A stretch of DNA of 48,700 bases from Azolla pinnata (taxonomy: Eukaryota > Streptophyta > Polypodiopsida > Salviniales > Salviniaceae), in the NCBI GenBank assembly GCA_037176905.1, contig JBBBWG010030555.1, positions 1-48,700 on the forward strand, in the 5' to 3' direction. A program made the position numbers and the translations under genes. Below, piece by piece: positions 31,590-44,852 of the stretch (its first letter is position 1; the number at the start of each line of letters is the position of its first letter). Below the pieces are notes generated by a model. It did not search any database and had not been told where the DNA came from. It saw nothing but the letters and a program-made list of their open reading frames with translations.

Positions 31590-32460
31590 GCATCTATGCA
31601 TACATATTTGTATAGGTTTGTACGATGATATTTTGTATGCATATGTAAAATGCAAGTATGACTTTCATGTGCATATATAGGTATGTTTTTCATGTTTACT
31701 TGTTTGGATTGTATGTTTATGTGCATGCTTGTATGAACACTATGATTAGTATGCATGTACCATGTTTCTATATGTCTATATGTTATGACTGTATGTATAT
31801 TTAGTGCATGCATGCATGTTTCAATGTATGCATACCCTTTTGTATGTATATTTGTAAGTTTCAATCTTAAAATGCTTGTATGCACATTTTATATACACTC
31901 TGCTTGTATGCATGTTTTATATGCACTATTTTACACATGTAATGCTACATGTATATTTGTATGTTAGCATGTAATGCTTGTATTCATGTATCTTTCTAGT
32001 GCATTGTATGTATGATTGTATGAATCTTTGTATGTAGTTTGTATGCACCCCATTTATACATTATTTTCTTGTATGTATGCTTGTATGCAGTATTTTACAC
32101 ATGTAATGTTACATGTATATTTGTATGTTAACATGTGAGGCTTGTATGCATGTATCTTTCTAATGCGTTGTATGTATGAGTGCATGAATCTTTGTATGTA
32201 GTTTGTATGCACCCCATGCATATAGTGTTTTCTTGTATGTATGCTTGTATGCATATATCTTTCTAATGCATGTATATATGATTGTATGAATCTTTGTATG
32301 TAGTTTGTATGCACCCCATGTATACACTACTTTCTTGTATGTATGCTTGTTATGGATGTTTTGTATGCACTATTTTTTTGTATGTATATTGATTTGTTAC
32401 ATGTAATGCTTGCATGCATGTATTTTTCTAATGCTTTGTATGTATGCTTGTGTGAATCTT
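31590..32460. repeat. TGTATGC-rich minisatellite
   Basis: Degenerate repeats built from TGTATG(C/T)A and CTTGTATGCATG. A longer unit beginning AATCTTTGTATGTAGTTTG and ending GCACCCCA recurs at 32023, 32187 and 32289. Frames on the minus strand are translations of it, rich in His, Ile and Tyr. Confidence 0.8.
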
Positions 32461-33180
32461 GTTCGCTCAACTACTCCTTAATAAGCCTTTTTAAGAATTT
32501 CTTGAAAATCCACTTCATCGTGGCCTAAAGTTGGACAGCCTTTTATCCTAGCTCTTAAGCTTTCTTACATTAGGAACTCTTTGAAGCTTGCCTCTATAGT
32601 GTGGTTGCTTTTATTGTGGCTTCTACAGTGTGGTTGTCAGAACTTGAGCTTCAAATTACACCTTTTTCTACTTGGTGTGGCAATCATAGCTTCGAAGCTA
32701 TGGAGCTACACACCTAATGACGCAAACTATGGGCCATACTGTTATGGGCCACTTGCAGGTTGAGCAATCCATGGTGCTGCAAGACCACATGTACTTGTAA
32801 TGAGCACCTTTAGTGGTATAGTGCCATATAAGGTGATCGATACGACCGTGGGACGCCTTGTAATGGTACAATGCCACCCATGCTTCTATGGGGCATATGT
32901 AATGGAATGACCCCATCCTTATTCGTACACAACAACCCGTAGAAATACAAGTTTGGGCAGGTCTAACTGATGACAGCACGCGCAACATCTGGAGTTTTTT
33001 TTGCATGAAACTCTTGTTGATTCCTAGTCCTCTCGCTCCTTGTCACTCACTCCTTGCAACAACCCGTCCCTTAATGCAAACTCATACCCTTGCTTCAAGC
33101 TAGCATATTCAGGAGCAAGCCCTCGTACTCTTATTTCAAGCCCATATTCTCGAGCCTAGCCTCATATATATGCGCAAAGG
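32461..33180. other. Unassigned sequence
   Basis: Short frames only, with no recognisable protein. The phrase TGTGGTTG.TTTTATTGTGGCTTC suggests small local duplications at about 32600-32640. Confidence 0.35.
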
Positions 33181-33184
33181 CCTT

Positions 33185-33450
33185 GAAATCTGAATACCTT
33201 TAAAACCCTAAAATCTAGACTCTAAAAATCCTAAATCTTATATTCACAAAAATCCTAAAATCCAAATTCTCTAAGGGAACCCTACATCTAGACTCACTCA
33301 AACCCTAAATTAAAAAAACCCTAAAATCTGATATACTCTCAAACCCTAAATCCATATACTCATAATCCTTAAATCATCCTATATAGTTACGAAGAAATCA
33401 TAGGAGTCCATATACTCTCAACCCTAATCAAAAGTAGCATGCTCTAAAGC
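33185..33450. repeat. Degenerate ACCCTAAA repeat
   Basis: About ten CCTAAA or CCCTAAA cores at irregular spacing (about 20-30 bp), joined by TCTAGACTC or ATATACTC words. It resembles a decayed form of the array at 1240-2190 but shares no longer unit with it. Confidence 0.65.
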
Positions 33451-33811
33451 CCTAGCCAATGATACATATTCTTAGGCGTGACCAAAAGCAGCCCCACTCT
33501 CAATTAGAGCTTTTTCGTACCGTCACACTCTGAGCCGACGATACTTCGGAATACTCGCATGGACCTAACGGTCATGAATCATGATAATTCATTTTTGTCG
33601 ATATTTCATTCATATGCGATACGCATCGTAATCAAAACCTTGAACAACAAAGGTGTTAATTTTGAGCGAACAATTTAGAGCAGGGCTTAGATGGCTTCAT
33701 TGATTTATGGATAGATTTAGTATCATCATCTAATCGGGTTTAGTTTGCTGAACAAAATACTGTTAATTAGCGAGCCACCTGCTGATCGACGCGGAAGCGC
33801 ATCTCGATCAG

Positions 33812-36800
33812 ATGGCGGGTCTGCTAGCTTGGGCTGCGGATGTAGTCGCGGGGAACGAGAGCAGTGGCCATGAAGAGGAAGACGAAGACCGCGAAGAAGA
33901 AGACGAAGAAGAAGAAGAGGAAGTGGATCGTGATTACAACGACCTTGATGGAGATGTTATGATATCAAGAAGGAGAAGGCAACAGCAACGGCCACAGGAG
34001 GAGGCGCAATGGAGGTGGAGACTCAGATTGAGTGCGGAAGAGGAGGAGGAGGTGCAGCTTTTGGATGCCCGTGCTGCATCTCTGCAACAGCACATCCGGC
34101 AGTTGCGTCAGCGTCAACGGCAGCAAGGAGAATTCATGGCCCCTCCTCTCAACAATTTCGATAGCAATAGCAACAGCAAAACCTCCTCTTTGTCCTCGTT
34201 TCCGTCACAGGCTTCTGCTGACTCCATCGCCAGCGCCCTTGCTGCTGAGCGAAATGCCCACCAGCACGCCCTAAAAGAGGTTAGAATTTTGATAGTATCT
34301 CCTGCATTTTACGCCATATCCATCAGAGGCTATTCTCAATAACAGCAGACCAGATCCACAAATGGAATTCCCAAATGTTTAACCCTTGGTTATTTAGATT
34401 GTGAATCTCAGCAAAGGTAAGCACAAATTTGAAGATGCTATATTCAGAGCGCTGTGAACAGATATACAGATGAAACAAAACTTCGAAATATTGGACCTTT
34501 AGTTACTTAGCTTGTGAAATTAAGCAGGGGTCCAGATGTTAAATTCGAAAAAGCTAGTCTTAACGCTATGAACAAATATAGTTGTTTAAGTCGGGAAATT
34601 CCTAAAAGCTGCATGTCTTATCCAGATTTTGTCCACTTTGATTAAATCAAATATCCTAAAAGATGCATCTCTTACCCAGATTGATGTGACAAGGTCTATT
34701 TGCTTTTATTTTTATAACTACCTCTCGGGGAAAAACCTAGAAATCCTTACCAAGTGAATGAAAATTGAACGAGAAGTATGTGTATGCATGTGCAAAGAAC
34801 ATGATTACCTTGAACTGACACATGCATGTGGAATTCAGAGTTGCTGAGATTGATTGCAGAAGGTACAAAGTTCAGGTGTAATGGAGGAAATGTATCCTGT
34901 AAAATTGTCACTTTCATCTCAGGAAGAATTCCTTGTGAAATGAAGATTGTGATGCAATTGTATGTTGTTCTGAGTTTTACTTTTGGTGATAGGGCCATTT
35001 CTCTCTTAGGTTCTCATGATATCAGGCTGAAGGTTTAAGTAAAAAAGTAAAAAGATGTTGCAGCGGACATCATTAAGAATAATATTTTCGTCCTAAATTG
35101 TTGTCTAGAACATTCAACCAAGTTTATTTCTGCATTGCGAAGAATTCTCTTACTATTTTGTAATGGGTTTTATGAACATGAAGTTAGCTTATGATGGATT
35201 TTAAACTTTACAATTTCTAGGCAGAAAGCAGGGAGGCCTCCTTGCTGGAAGAAAATTCAGCCTACAACAAGGCAGTCATATCAGTAGAAAAGCTAATCCA
35301 AGAGAAAGTGCGAGAGAGAGGAAAACTCGAAAGCTGTTCACAGGTTCAACCATGATGCTCCACCATTACTAGGCCATTTTATTTCTGATATTAATGTTTA
35401 ACTTAAGCATTGTCTTTTGATGGCTATATGTTTAGGAATTAGAAAAAGAACTCTTGTTGCTGAATGAAACAGTTGCACGCATTGAGAATTCAACACAGGT
35501 AGATCATCCATCCCAGTGGAGTTTTGAAGATAACAAAGCTGATGTTCAGATGTCATCAAGTGACAAGGCATTAATGGAAGGAGAAGAGTTACAGCGAACC
35601 AGAACTGAGCTTGTATGAGGCACTTTGATTCTGTTACAGTATTAAATGTTTAAACAGAGTTTTCAGGTCAATGCAGCCTTCATAGAGTGTGATAGGACTG
35701 ATTTATTTTTGGATTTCAGAAAATGTGGGAAGAGAAGCTTGGACGGCTAGAGCAAGAGTGGATGATGCTTGTCCAAAATGCTACAAAATTGCCTTCATCA
35801 AGTAGGAATAGTTGAACGTTTTGTTTACTTGGACAGTCACATTTTTCCTGATACTGTCTTCTTGGGATTGACTTCAGTACAACGTGAGAAGGATCTTGAG
35901 CGAAGATTGAGGAGCCTGGCTGAGCAGTTAGTCTCCAAGCAAGTAAGTGCATAGCCATTGCTTAGTCTAGTTTTATATTCAAATTATAGTATTTGAATAC
36001 ATTGAATTAAAATGGGTTGACTGCTTCGACTTTGAATATCTGAATATCTATCTATCTTTATAAGTGGACATATTTGCTTGATTTCCATCTTGCATCAATG
36101 CAACTTGGTGAATGTTCATATTGTTTATTTGTGAATTCTAAGCAACTTGAGAATTCTAAGCAAGAAGATTAGGCAGTGGTAGAATTCAATCATAGATAAA
36201 AATTTAGTCTAGCATGAATCTAGAGCCAATAAAAACTAGGAGGTCCATGATTACTAAAGTGTTATAGGAAAGCGTTCTTGTCACTATTCTATCCAGATTG
36301 CTGGAAAAATCTATCACCTGATATTGGGAAAAATGTTCTTTTCTCAACTGAGGTAAAAATTCTCTTTGAGATTAAGAAGTTTGAAGGCAGGGGGTTCTGA
36401 ATTGTAGAAAGAGCATATGCAGGCCCCTTTTTCTTAAATATTGTGGATGCGCCCTTGCGGAAATGAAGCTACGAAGAATGGAAGAGGATGCATGGATGAC
36501 TTTGAATAAAGGAGCCATTACATGTATCTAAATGTATGTTTCTGGTGAGATCCTTCTAGATATAAAGGGATTGACTATTGCCTATGAAGTGTGAGAGTAA
36601 CTCAAGACCTAGGGAAGGTAGTGAGTGATTTAGAGTACAATATTAGAAGATCTAATAATAGGAACTCAAATGTAAGTCAAAGAAACTGAAGTGAAAGAAT
36701 GAAAAGGAAACAACAAGATGTCACATGCTATTAGTATGGCTGTGAAGATCACAGAAAACCTGATTGTGGATACTTTAACATGGAACTAAAAAGAAATAAG

Positions 36801-39800
36801 ATTGTAGGAGAGAAGAAGAAAGAAGATGACGAGATCGATGTAACAAAGAAATTTAATATGACTTCAAATGTTGCCGTTGAAGACCCATTTGAAGGAGATG
36901 GTGATGTACTTTGTAATGTGTGATGCCTTTATACTTATTGTTCAAGATATCCAAATCGCCAAAACAAATGCTATTGATGCATTATTGTTGAATCAATAAT
37001 GGATTCACACAAACATGGATAGTAGACTGTTGTGGTTCGTTTTATGTGAATCTATGGTTGATACCGGTAGTTACAGCAGTTTATGTAGGTAAAATAATGT
37101 TGTAGTATTAATAATATTAGTTCCATACATTTGTCCATAGTTGGAGTGCATTACCACATTTTACGTAGTAATAAAAATTTATCTAGCTGACAATAATGCT
37201 TCTCGTATTGATGGTATTGGACAATGGTCAAGAGGTCGTGCTGAAAAGATGGGTGGATTTGCATGGTTATACCACACTATTTAGTTGTAGATTATGGATT
37301 CAACTTAAGAAAGGTTCCATGGTTATTTTAAAGGGCTGCAAAAGGGGTACACTCTATTATTTACAAAATAAAAGTTTTACCTAGAAGATTTCCTGCTATT
37401 AGTGAGCTTGGCTTTCATTTAGATCAAAGAAGCTAGGGCATATGAGCCAAAAAGCACTTGAAGTCCTTTCTTCCTTTAAAAAGATGTGATATGACGGGAG
37501 CAAAGGTTGACTGTTGCAATAATTGTCAATCTGTTAAGAAAATGAGAAATCCTCACTATTTTAGTCTCTTGTAAACCAAATATCTTGGATCTGGTACATT
37601 CGAATGCATTTGGCATGCTTGTCAAATGTATGAGAGGTGTTGCATATGTTATTTCCTTTATTGATGACTATTCTAGGAAAATTTGGGTGTACTTGTTTAA
37701 AAGGAAGACTGGTGCATTTGATGCTTTTAAATTCTTTTATTTATTTCTGCCTAACCAAGAGGGTTAGGATAGATAATGGAGGTGAGTTAATATCCCAAAA
37801 TTAAGTCCTTTTGTGACTTACATGACATCAAAAGAGAGCTTACAACTCAATATAACCCTTTTATTTAAAGGGGTGGTGGAAAGGTTTAATATGACATATG
37901 TGAGAGAGTACAATGCCTGTTGTCCATTAGTAATCTTCCTCATGAACTTTGAGAAGCATTAAATCCACACTTCACATATGCAACCATTCTCCTAACAAGT
38001 CCTTGAACGATAGAATCCCTGAGGAGGCTTGTTCTGGCATACCAGCCTCATATGACTTTTTATGTATATTTTTTATGCATTTGTAGACATTAGATATGAG
38101 CTGAGAAACAAGCACGAGGGGCAACATTATGGGTTACAGTGATGAAGGTGAAATGGGCTAGAGGATTATTCCTTAAGGCCAAAAAAATCGTATAGAGTTG
38201 GAATGTTGTTTTTAATGAAGAAAAATTGCTGGAAAATGCTTTTGACTCTGATGGAATTTCTAAAAATATCACATTTGAGCAAGTATAGGTGTCCACAAAG
38301 TCTAAAACTGAACCTTAGAGCAGCCTGGAAATGATGATCAGCCTGATATCTTTGAGATAGAAGATGGAAATCAAAGAGATTCTCATGAAAGTGTTGGACA
38401 ACAAGATGAATGTATTGAACAATGAGATGCAGGTATTGAAGAACATGAACAGCATGCTAATCGTGGTTTGCAGCAGCCAGAAAATTCTAGAACTAATGTA
38501 CCTCCAGATATAGAGCCAATGCTAGAGAATATTATTCATTGGGTATATAGGTCTAATCATTTTAGGGGGCACTGAAGTAGATCGGACCTTTCTATTTTAA
38601 CATTATGCTGTGTTGTAAGATAAGGACAAACCTTGTAAGAGAGGTTGAACCTCTAACTTATAAAGAGGCAATGTCACGTGAACTTGTAGTAAGTGAGAGC
38701 TTGTGATTCTGGAAGAAATAAAATCTTTGTATGCAAGCAAATACTTGGGATCTTGTGTCTTTACCCAAAGGAAGGAGAGCTCTTCCAAATAAATGGGTCT
38801 ATAAAAGTAAAGACAATGCAAGGGAAACAAAAGTTCAAGGCAATGTTATTTGCCAAGGATTATTCATCAAATTGGAATGCATTGGCTTTCAAAAAGGTCT
38901 TTTCTTCTGTTGTGAAGACGACCACACTACGCATGCTATTTAGTTTTGTTGTAGTGCTTAATTTGGAGTTTACCGAATGTACACAAAAACAACTTCTCCA
39001 TGGTGCTTAATCTGAAGTTGTACCAAATATACGTAAAGAACTTGTATCTGCATAGTTCCAATTTGGAGTTGTCCAAATGTATGTAAAGGCCACTTTTTTG
39101 CATGGTGACATAGATGAAAAGATCTACATGAAACAATTTGAGGTTTTGTAATTTCTAACAAGGAGCATTTGGTATGGAAAGTGAAAACATAGCTTGTATG
39201 TTCTAAAGCAGGAGGCACCATGACAATGGTATAAGAAGTTTGATACTATTATGCTCTTTCTTGTAGTCATGCAGATCACTGTTTGTACACGAGAAAGTAT
39301 ATTTATAGCAATCCCATTATACTTATTTTATATGTAGATGACATGCTGAAGACTAGACGAGGTACTGGAAAAGATCAGCTCTTCTCTATGAAAGATTTGG
39401 GAAGTGCATTGGGTATGACTCATGAGGATCAATAGAGAGAGAAACGAACAAATATTGTTTTTAGTCTTTGTAGACCCAATAGGGCTAAAAGTGCAATTTC
39501 TTGGAAGTACATGACGGATTTAATGTGGTTAAAGTGAAATCTCTTGGAGTTCCTTTACCTTCATATCTGAAACTTAGCAAAGCCAATTGCCCAAAAGGAT
39601 GTGATGGAAGCCAGTGCAATGAAAGGAGTTCCTTATGCATCATCTCATGGTCTTCTAATGTATGCTATAGCTACTTGTCTGGATATTGCTCACACAGTGA
39701 GAGTTGTTGGTCACTAAATTTATGAGAACAAGTATCTTAAGGGCACACATAGAAAGTGTTATACGGGGGAAGAGTCCATTAAGTTTGCAGGGATATTGTG

Positions 39801-42495
39801 ATACAGACATGGCAGATGACTTGGATATTCACAAACGCACTGGCATGTACATTCGTATAGCCACAATTTCTTGGTGTTGTAAATGGCAAAAGCTTGTAGC
39901 ACTGAGCAGTACTGAAGCTTCAAAAGAAACTATTTGGTTTGGCACACTTGTTGAAGATCTCAGCATGTCTATTACTCTTGTTCTAAGATGTGATAGTTAG
40001 AATGTTGTGTATTTGGCTAAGAACGCTATGTTCCATATGTGCACCACATACATTGATGTACAACATCACCGGTGGAAAGGTCCTTAATTCATTTTCTCTT
40101 ATTGTAAATGTGAAAATACCCTTGAGGGTTAATTTCCTTTGTACAATAAGAGTTCCTTTGTGCACCAATTCAAGTGCTTGGGTACATGCTAAATTAAATT
40201 CCTTTTTTTTTTCTCTCTACAAAAGCCTCCGTCTCTTTAAGCTTTATTCATTGAGACAATGAATAGGCTTCCAGAGTTACTGGAATCTTTTCCTTTCTCA
40301 AATGCCTTCTCTATGAATGTTAGATGAGGAAGAAAATGAACATGAGGGAAAGATTGATCAAAGTCACCTAGAGAACTTGACCAGTCCATGAGACAAACAT
40401 CATTGGCTATCCATATGATTTCTATATCCTCAAGGTGGACGATAATTATATCAATGCATGATGTAGTTCAAATTCATAATGTATAGAAGCAGGAAATGGA
40501 CTTTAAATAGGTCACAACCACGCCTGAGCATATTCCTTTGGAACTCAATTCCTCAATATTATGCTCTTCATCAAGACATTCCAAAATCTCAAATACCTAA
40601 TCAAATGACCACATCAACGCTTCCTACAAAGTAGTTTGGTTATTCCCTAGTGCCCATTTTCTTTCTGATCGTTAGTCTTTGTTCTCGTCACAGTAATATT
40701 CATAGTTCTTGTCATGATTTTTTTCACAAACTTCTCCTTCATAAATCTGAGTCCCTTGTTGGCACAAGATTTGTTAACAGCCTCCTTGCAGACCTTTTTA
40801 TTATACCATTTGAACAACAATGATTCATGGTCTTGGAGTGTCTACTTTTAACATCATATCTGCAATGTCTGAAGTGTCAATGCCCTTGTCTTTCGCATCA
40901 ACATTTTTGTTTAATTAATTGAGCTTTGTGCTCTACAAAATTTGATCTCTTGGCGATACTGAATGAGACATACAATATTGTCCATGGACATTTCCTGTGA
41001 TGGCAATTCCTTATGTGCTACTCTTTTCTTCTGGAAGTGACAAATAAAGACTAAATGTAGTATGCAGTCTCTGATGTGAAAAAATCAATAGCCACACTAA
41101 AAACTATTTCACATCATTATTACTGTCTTGTGGAACATTCTGTGTGCTTATTTGTAGGTTTCCTTAGTAGACCCATGTATATTCAGCTGCAACATTTATG
41201 GTTATTCATATTAAGATTAAGGTAGGTTTCCAGAAGCTTCATTATCTGCTTATGTTTAGTGAAGTTGATGTTATGGCACCAGGAGTTCCCAATTAACTGT
41301 TCATTTGTCTATGGATCAGTGGCTCATTCTTCAACAGGAAATATATTCTGGTAAATTGGATGAATTCCTACAACCGGATCCGGACATATCCAGTGAATCT
41401 CTATATATATTGATGATATGATTTTTTCAGTTGAAGTTATTGAGTTTCATGATATTAGTGTTTTGGCTGAAGCATTCTTTTATCGTAAAAAGTTTTGATT
41501 CTGGTTGGATAAATCATAAAATATACCATTGCTCAAAATTATTTTGAAACATTCATTGGTTGGTGAAGGCTATAATAGTGTAAGAAACTAAATCACTGTG
41601 ATCAAAGATGGTTGTGGCAGAGTGAGACCCTATAATAGGTACACAGGTGAATCATCGCCACTGCCTAAGATTGTTCTGATGGGTTTTAAAGCATTCTTGG
41701 AATGCTTTGTTTTCTTTAAATCAATTCTTTCCATCTGATTCTCATGCAACCGATCTATCTACTGATTCATTTCAATAGAACCTTAAATCATTGGTGTCTG
41801 GTGAAAGGTAATTATGCATGATGATTAATCACCACCATCAGAGATTTTTTGGGTGGTTTTGTAAGTTTCCTTATTATCATTTATGCAAAATTTGCTTTGG
41901 ATTGATTGTGAACTCTTCAATTGTTTCCATGCCATTCTTATTTTACTCGTTTCATCCATCCATTGATATCATCGTCTGATTCTCATCATAAAGATTTGAT
42001 TCCATATTGTTATTTGTAATTTCTTTTGAAATCTGTTCATGTAGAGAAGCATGAATGGAACCAAAGTAGTTAATGCATATTTTCATGGTCTTTATGTAGG
42101 CACAAGCAGATTCTCTGACCAAAGAAAGACTTCTGTTGGACCGCCAGCTCTATCAAGCATCTGAAAGACGGCGACAACTTCAGCTGAGTAATGCAGGGTC
42201 TGATGTATGGAAAACAAAAACAACAGGCAGTGTAGGATTATCCTCGTCGAATTCTTCTAGTGTTCAAGATGAGAAAACATTATTGGAATGGATAAGAAAT
42301 CCTCAGGTTACCCTGATGCCCTTGCAAATGATTTTGAGGCAAATGTCAGATGCGTTTCAGAATGCCTGGTTCCATGGAAACTGGAGTAAGCAAATATGTT
42401 TGCTACTAACTAACACTACGTTTAGAGCTCTGGTTGTGGCTTATATTGTAAGCCTTCATATAATTGCCTATGCTTTTGTTTCCTTTGCTAGCTAA
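33812..42495 (+). CDS. Golgin-84-like (GC1/GC2-type) tail-anchored coiled-coil Golgi protein, six exons
   Basis: Golgins of this type are anchored in Golgi membranes by a C-terminal helix and tether vesicles through a coiled coil. Exons are 33812-34279, 35221-35343, 35436-35612, 35720-35801, 35878-35942 and 42100-42495. All introns are GT-AG (941, 92, 107, 76 and 6157 bp) and the joined frame encodes 436 residues. Residues 20-40 are an acidic D/E tract. From about 140 to 335 the sequence is heptad-like and charged (ALAAERNAHQHALKEAESRE, LERRLRSLAEQLVSKQAQAD). Residues 414-434 form the membrane anchor, FRALVVAYIVSLHIIAYAF. The segment LAEQLVSKQAQADSLTKER parallels 'LTDHLIQKQSQVEALSSEK' as I recall it from plant golgin candidate 2. 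At 436 residues it is shorter than those proteins (about 670-700). Intron 5 holds a copia remnant. The family call is fairly firm, the exact orthologue is not. Confidence 0.75.
36210..40080 (+). mobile_element. Decayed Ty1/copia element inside golgin intron 5
   Basis: Pieces occur in the normal copia order on the plus strand. A decayed primer-site-like GAATCTAGAGCCA lies near 36215. Gag-like MEEDAWMTLNKGAITCI and MYVSGEILLDIKG are at about 36480-36580. A zinc knuckle with the second Cys lost (YGCEDHRKPDC) is at about 36728. Protease-like WIVDCCGSFYVNLW is at 37018. Integrase LDLVHSNAFGMLVKCMRGVA and YVISFIDDYSRKIWVYLFKR are at 37585. RT MQANTWDLVSLPKGRRALPN plus KWVYK is at 38731, with VVKTTTLRMLFSFVVVLNLE later and YVDDML at 39333. 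RNase H GYCDTDMADDLDIHKRTGMY and KLVALSSTEAS are at about 39793. Many stops and shifts are present. LTRs were not delimited. Confidence 0.85.
40081..42099. other. Remainder of golgin intron 5
   Basis: AT-rich, no gene or clear repeat. A polypyrimidine run lies at 40202-40220. The intron ends with TTTATGTAG before the last exon. Confidence 0.5.
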
Positions 42496-43590
42496 ATTCA
42501 CTGTGTATATTTTAAGTTGATAGCTATCCTGCTTCTTAAAATTACTTTTTCTGCAACAATAATAGCACTGTTGGGTTTCCCACGATGTCTTAACTTTTAT
42601 TAAACTTTTGAAGCTTATACATATTCTGTATATTTGAAATTTGGTCTCTTCTTCTGGATTGACTTATACTGCGTGTAAGTTCATGTGGGCATTCAGTCCT
42701 AGAAGCTTTTTCAAGTAAAATTGTGGTGTTCACTCTATTATTAAACCACGTGAATAGCAGATAATACTGCTGTAAATATGCAGACAAAACGTATTGTGGA
42801 GGCCAAGATATTGAATCGATGATATTGTAATGCGAGAATCTAGAAACAAAGCAAGGATTATGTAAGATACTAGACATTCATGGCTTAGCAACCTTAGGAT
42901 ATATTAAAACACTTTATATAAGCAGCTTGATTATTGTGTAATCTGAGTAGGTTTACTGTAGTACTACTAATATCAACTGGAAGCATTCCTTCTAGAACTG
43001 TTATACTCTTATGATTATACATCAATTTTTGAGTATATTATGGTGATGACAAGTTGGGTTCCTCAATTAAAACGAGCAAAACCATTTGGCTGCCTGCAAA
43101 ATCATCCAACCTAATAACCTATCTACTTGAATTTAGAGGGAGATGAGGAATGCAAGACACGAGGCTATGCTATTGCACGCTGCTATTGTGAGTTATCATA
43201 ATTTCGTTATGGAATTGTAATAATATCGTTGCATTAATTATCATTTTAATCCTTTTATTACGAAATCTAGTTGTCTTCCAAATCATCAAACCGACCAACT
43301 CATTGGCCTGCAGTTGCACATCCTCATGGGCTGCTTTGTCATGCTCTTAGGAAGCTATTGATCACCTTTGTATGTCAATGTTGAACTCGTCAAATGTAGC
43401 AAAAGGTGCTTAAATCTTAGGTGACAAGTATTTTGAGTTAAAGTAGCTAAATTTAGCTAGGCTTTCCACTCAGCATTTTACCAAATGAAAACAAGAATTC
43501 AAAACCCTTGGAAACAAAATTTTGCAAGGAATAATCACTTATCCTTGCAGCTCACACGTCGGCTTGTGAAGGCGTTGTAATTGACTGGGC
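42496..43590. other. Downstream side of the golgin gene
   Basis: Probably contains the 3' untranslated region. No canonical AATAAA was seen close to the stop codon. Otherwise nothing recognised. Confidence 0.4.
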
Positions 43591-43676
43591 CTTGACAGCC
43601 TACCCCTTGGCAGAAAATGAAAAACGAGGACTGTACAAAATTACAGAGCTGAATTGTTGGATGGTACCTTTACACG

Positions 43677-43871
43677 TTGATTGTGACTGGTTCACAATCC
43701 TTGGTCATTGGGTTCGCTTCGGTGACAGCTTTTATTGTTCGCGATTTTCTCACTCGAACAACAGAACATGTAAAATTCGATGGCTTGGGAAGTCAAAATT
43801 TCCCAAAACTAGTTCATTATGGTGTTGATCATTTTGGCAGACTAGGCCTAGAACTTGTCCACCAATCTTGA
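43677..43871 (+). CDS. Unrecognised 64 aa ORF with hydrophobic N-terminal segment, doubtful
   Basis: The frame reads MIVTGSQSLVIGFASVTAF with one hydrophobic segment at residues 7-21, followed by a basic and aromatic tail (LVHYGVDHFGRLGLELVHQS). The composition looks more protein-like than the surrounding frames, but I cannot place it in a family and no splice partners are evident. It could be an exon of an unannotated gene or a fragment. Confidence 0.2.
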   Translation: MIVTGSQSLVIGFASVTAFIVRDFLTRTTEHVKFDGLGSQNFPKLVHYGVDHFGRLGLELVHQS

Positions 43872-44632
43872 ATTGGCACTAGCTACACGTGCCACCAAGA
43901 AGTGAGTTATTCACGTAGGTGTGCAACTGAAACTTGAAACTCTCTCTGCTTTTAGCTCAACAGCCTTGATTATAGTCCGAGGAGTATCCTTTTACCTCCT
44001 TTTTTGCGCCATGATCCTCTTGATTTTGGCTGCATGAACCTCGTTTACTGTGTGCAACATTCACTTAAGTCTCCCTTGTACTTGTGTAACATATACAAAT
44101 AACACTTATACAAATAACACTTAGCAGGCTGGTAAGATACGGCCTTGTATGTCCAAACCATACAAAATCCCTTGATAAGGAATTGGATGCTTGACCCATT
44201 AGGCCACAAGTGTGTCATCGTCTGGCCCCACCTCCCATGTCTAATGTGGCACATCCTTAAAGGTAGCTCAGCCCCGTTCGCAACTTTGAATTGTTCGGCA
44301 TGCTTGAATCATAACGTTGTCACGACAGCTCGACTCGCAAGCGAATCTCAAACCACTTAAAACTATTGGGTGGGCCGCATCTTTGTTCAACACACAAATG
44401 TGCACTGCCATGTCAATGAATAAGGACTCTTTATTGGCACAATGCAAGTCTGCCTGCTAAACCAAAGATGAAGGCATTCCAAGTTACCACATCATGGTCA
44501 AGAAGTGAACGTATAAGTAGCTTTTGTATAAACAGGTTTAAACATCTATGTTGGGGCATGTTCACTTGACTTTTATGATGTTCATCAGAACATCAAAGTG
44601 CATTATTACCTAACTTCCTATGCTTTTTGATA
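43872..44632. other. Unassigned sequence
   Basis: A direct duplication ACAAATAACACTTATACAAA occurs at about 44093-44121. Nothing else is supported. Confidence 0.35.
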
Positions 44633-44633
44633 G

Positions 44634-44852
44634 ATGCCTCGTGCGTGTAATGCAATGGTAACCTTTGAGAGTCATTGCTTTGCTTGTGGTGAGTGGAGTC
44701 ACTTTATGGCAAAATTTCAACATCGTTATTTGTTGTCTACAAAGATAACTAATGTTGGGGTTGACAAGGAAACCATTGAGAGAGATGCAAATATTTTTAA
44801 TATTAGGGTTGTTAGGGGGAAGGAAGTATATTCTCTAGGGTATACTTATAGA
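44634..44852 (+). pseudogene. Possible gag zinc-knuckle fragment
   Basis: The frame starting at 44634 contains CFACGEWSHFMAKF, which has the C-x2-C-x4-H-x4-C spacing of a retroelement zinc knuckle with the last Cys replaced by Phe. No other gag motif supports it. The frame runs into the fold-back element at 44853. Confidence 0.3.

Noticed and set aside
34032-34274. 80 aa plus-strand frame overlapping golgin exon 1
   Set aside because: Alternative frame of exon 1. The frame used joins correctly to the next five exons.
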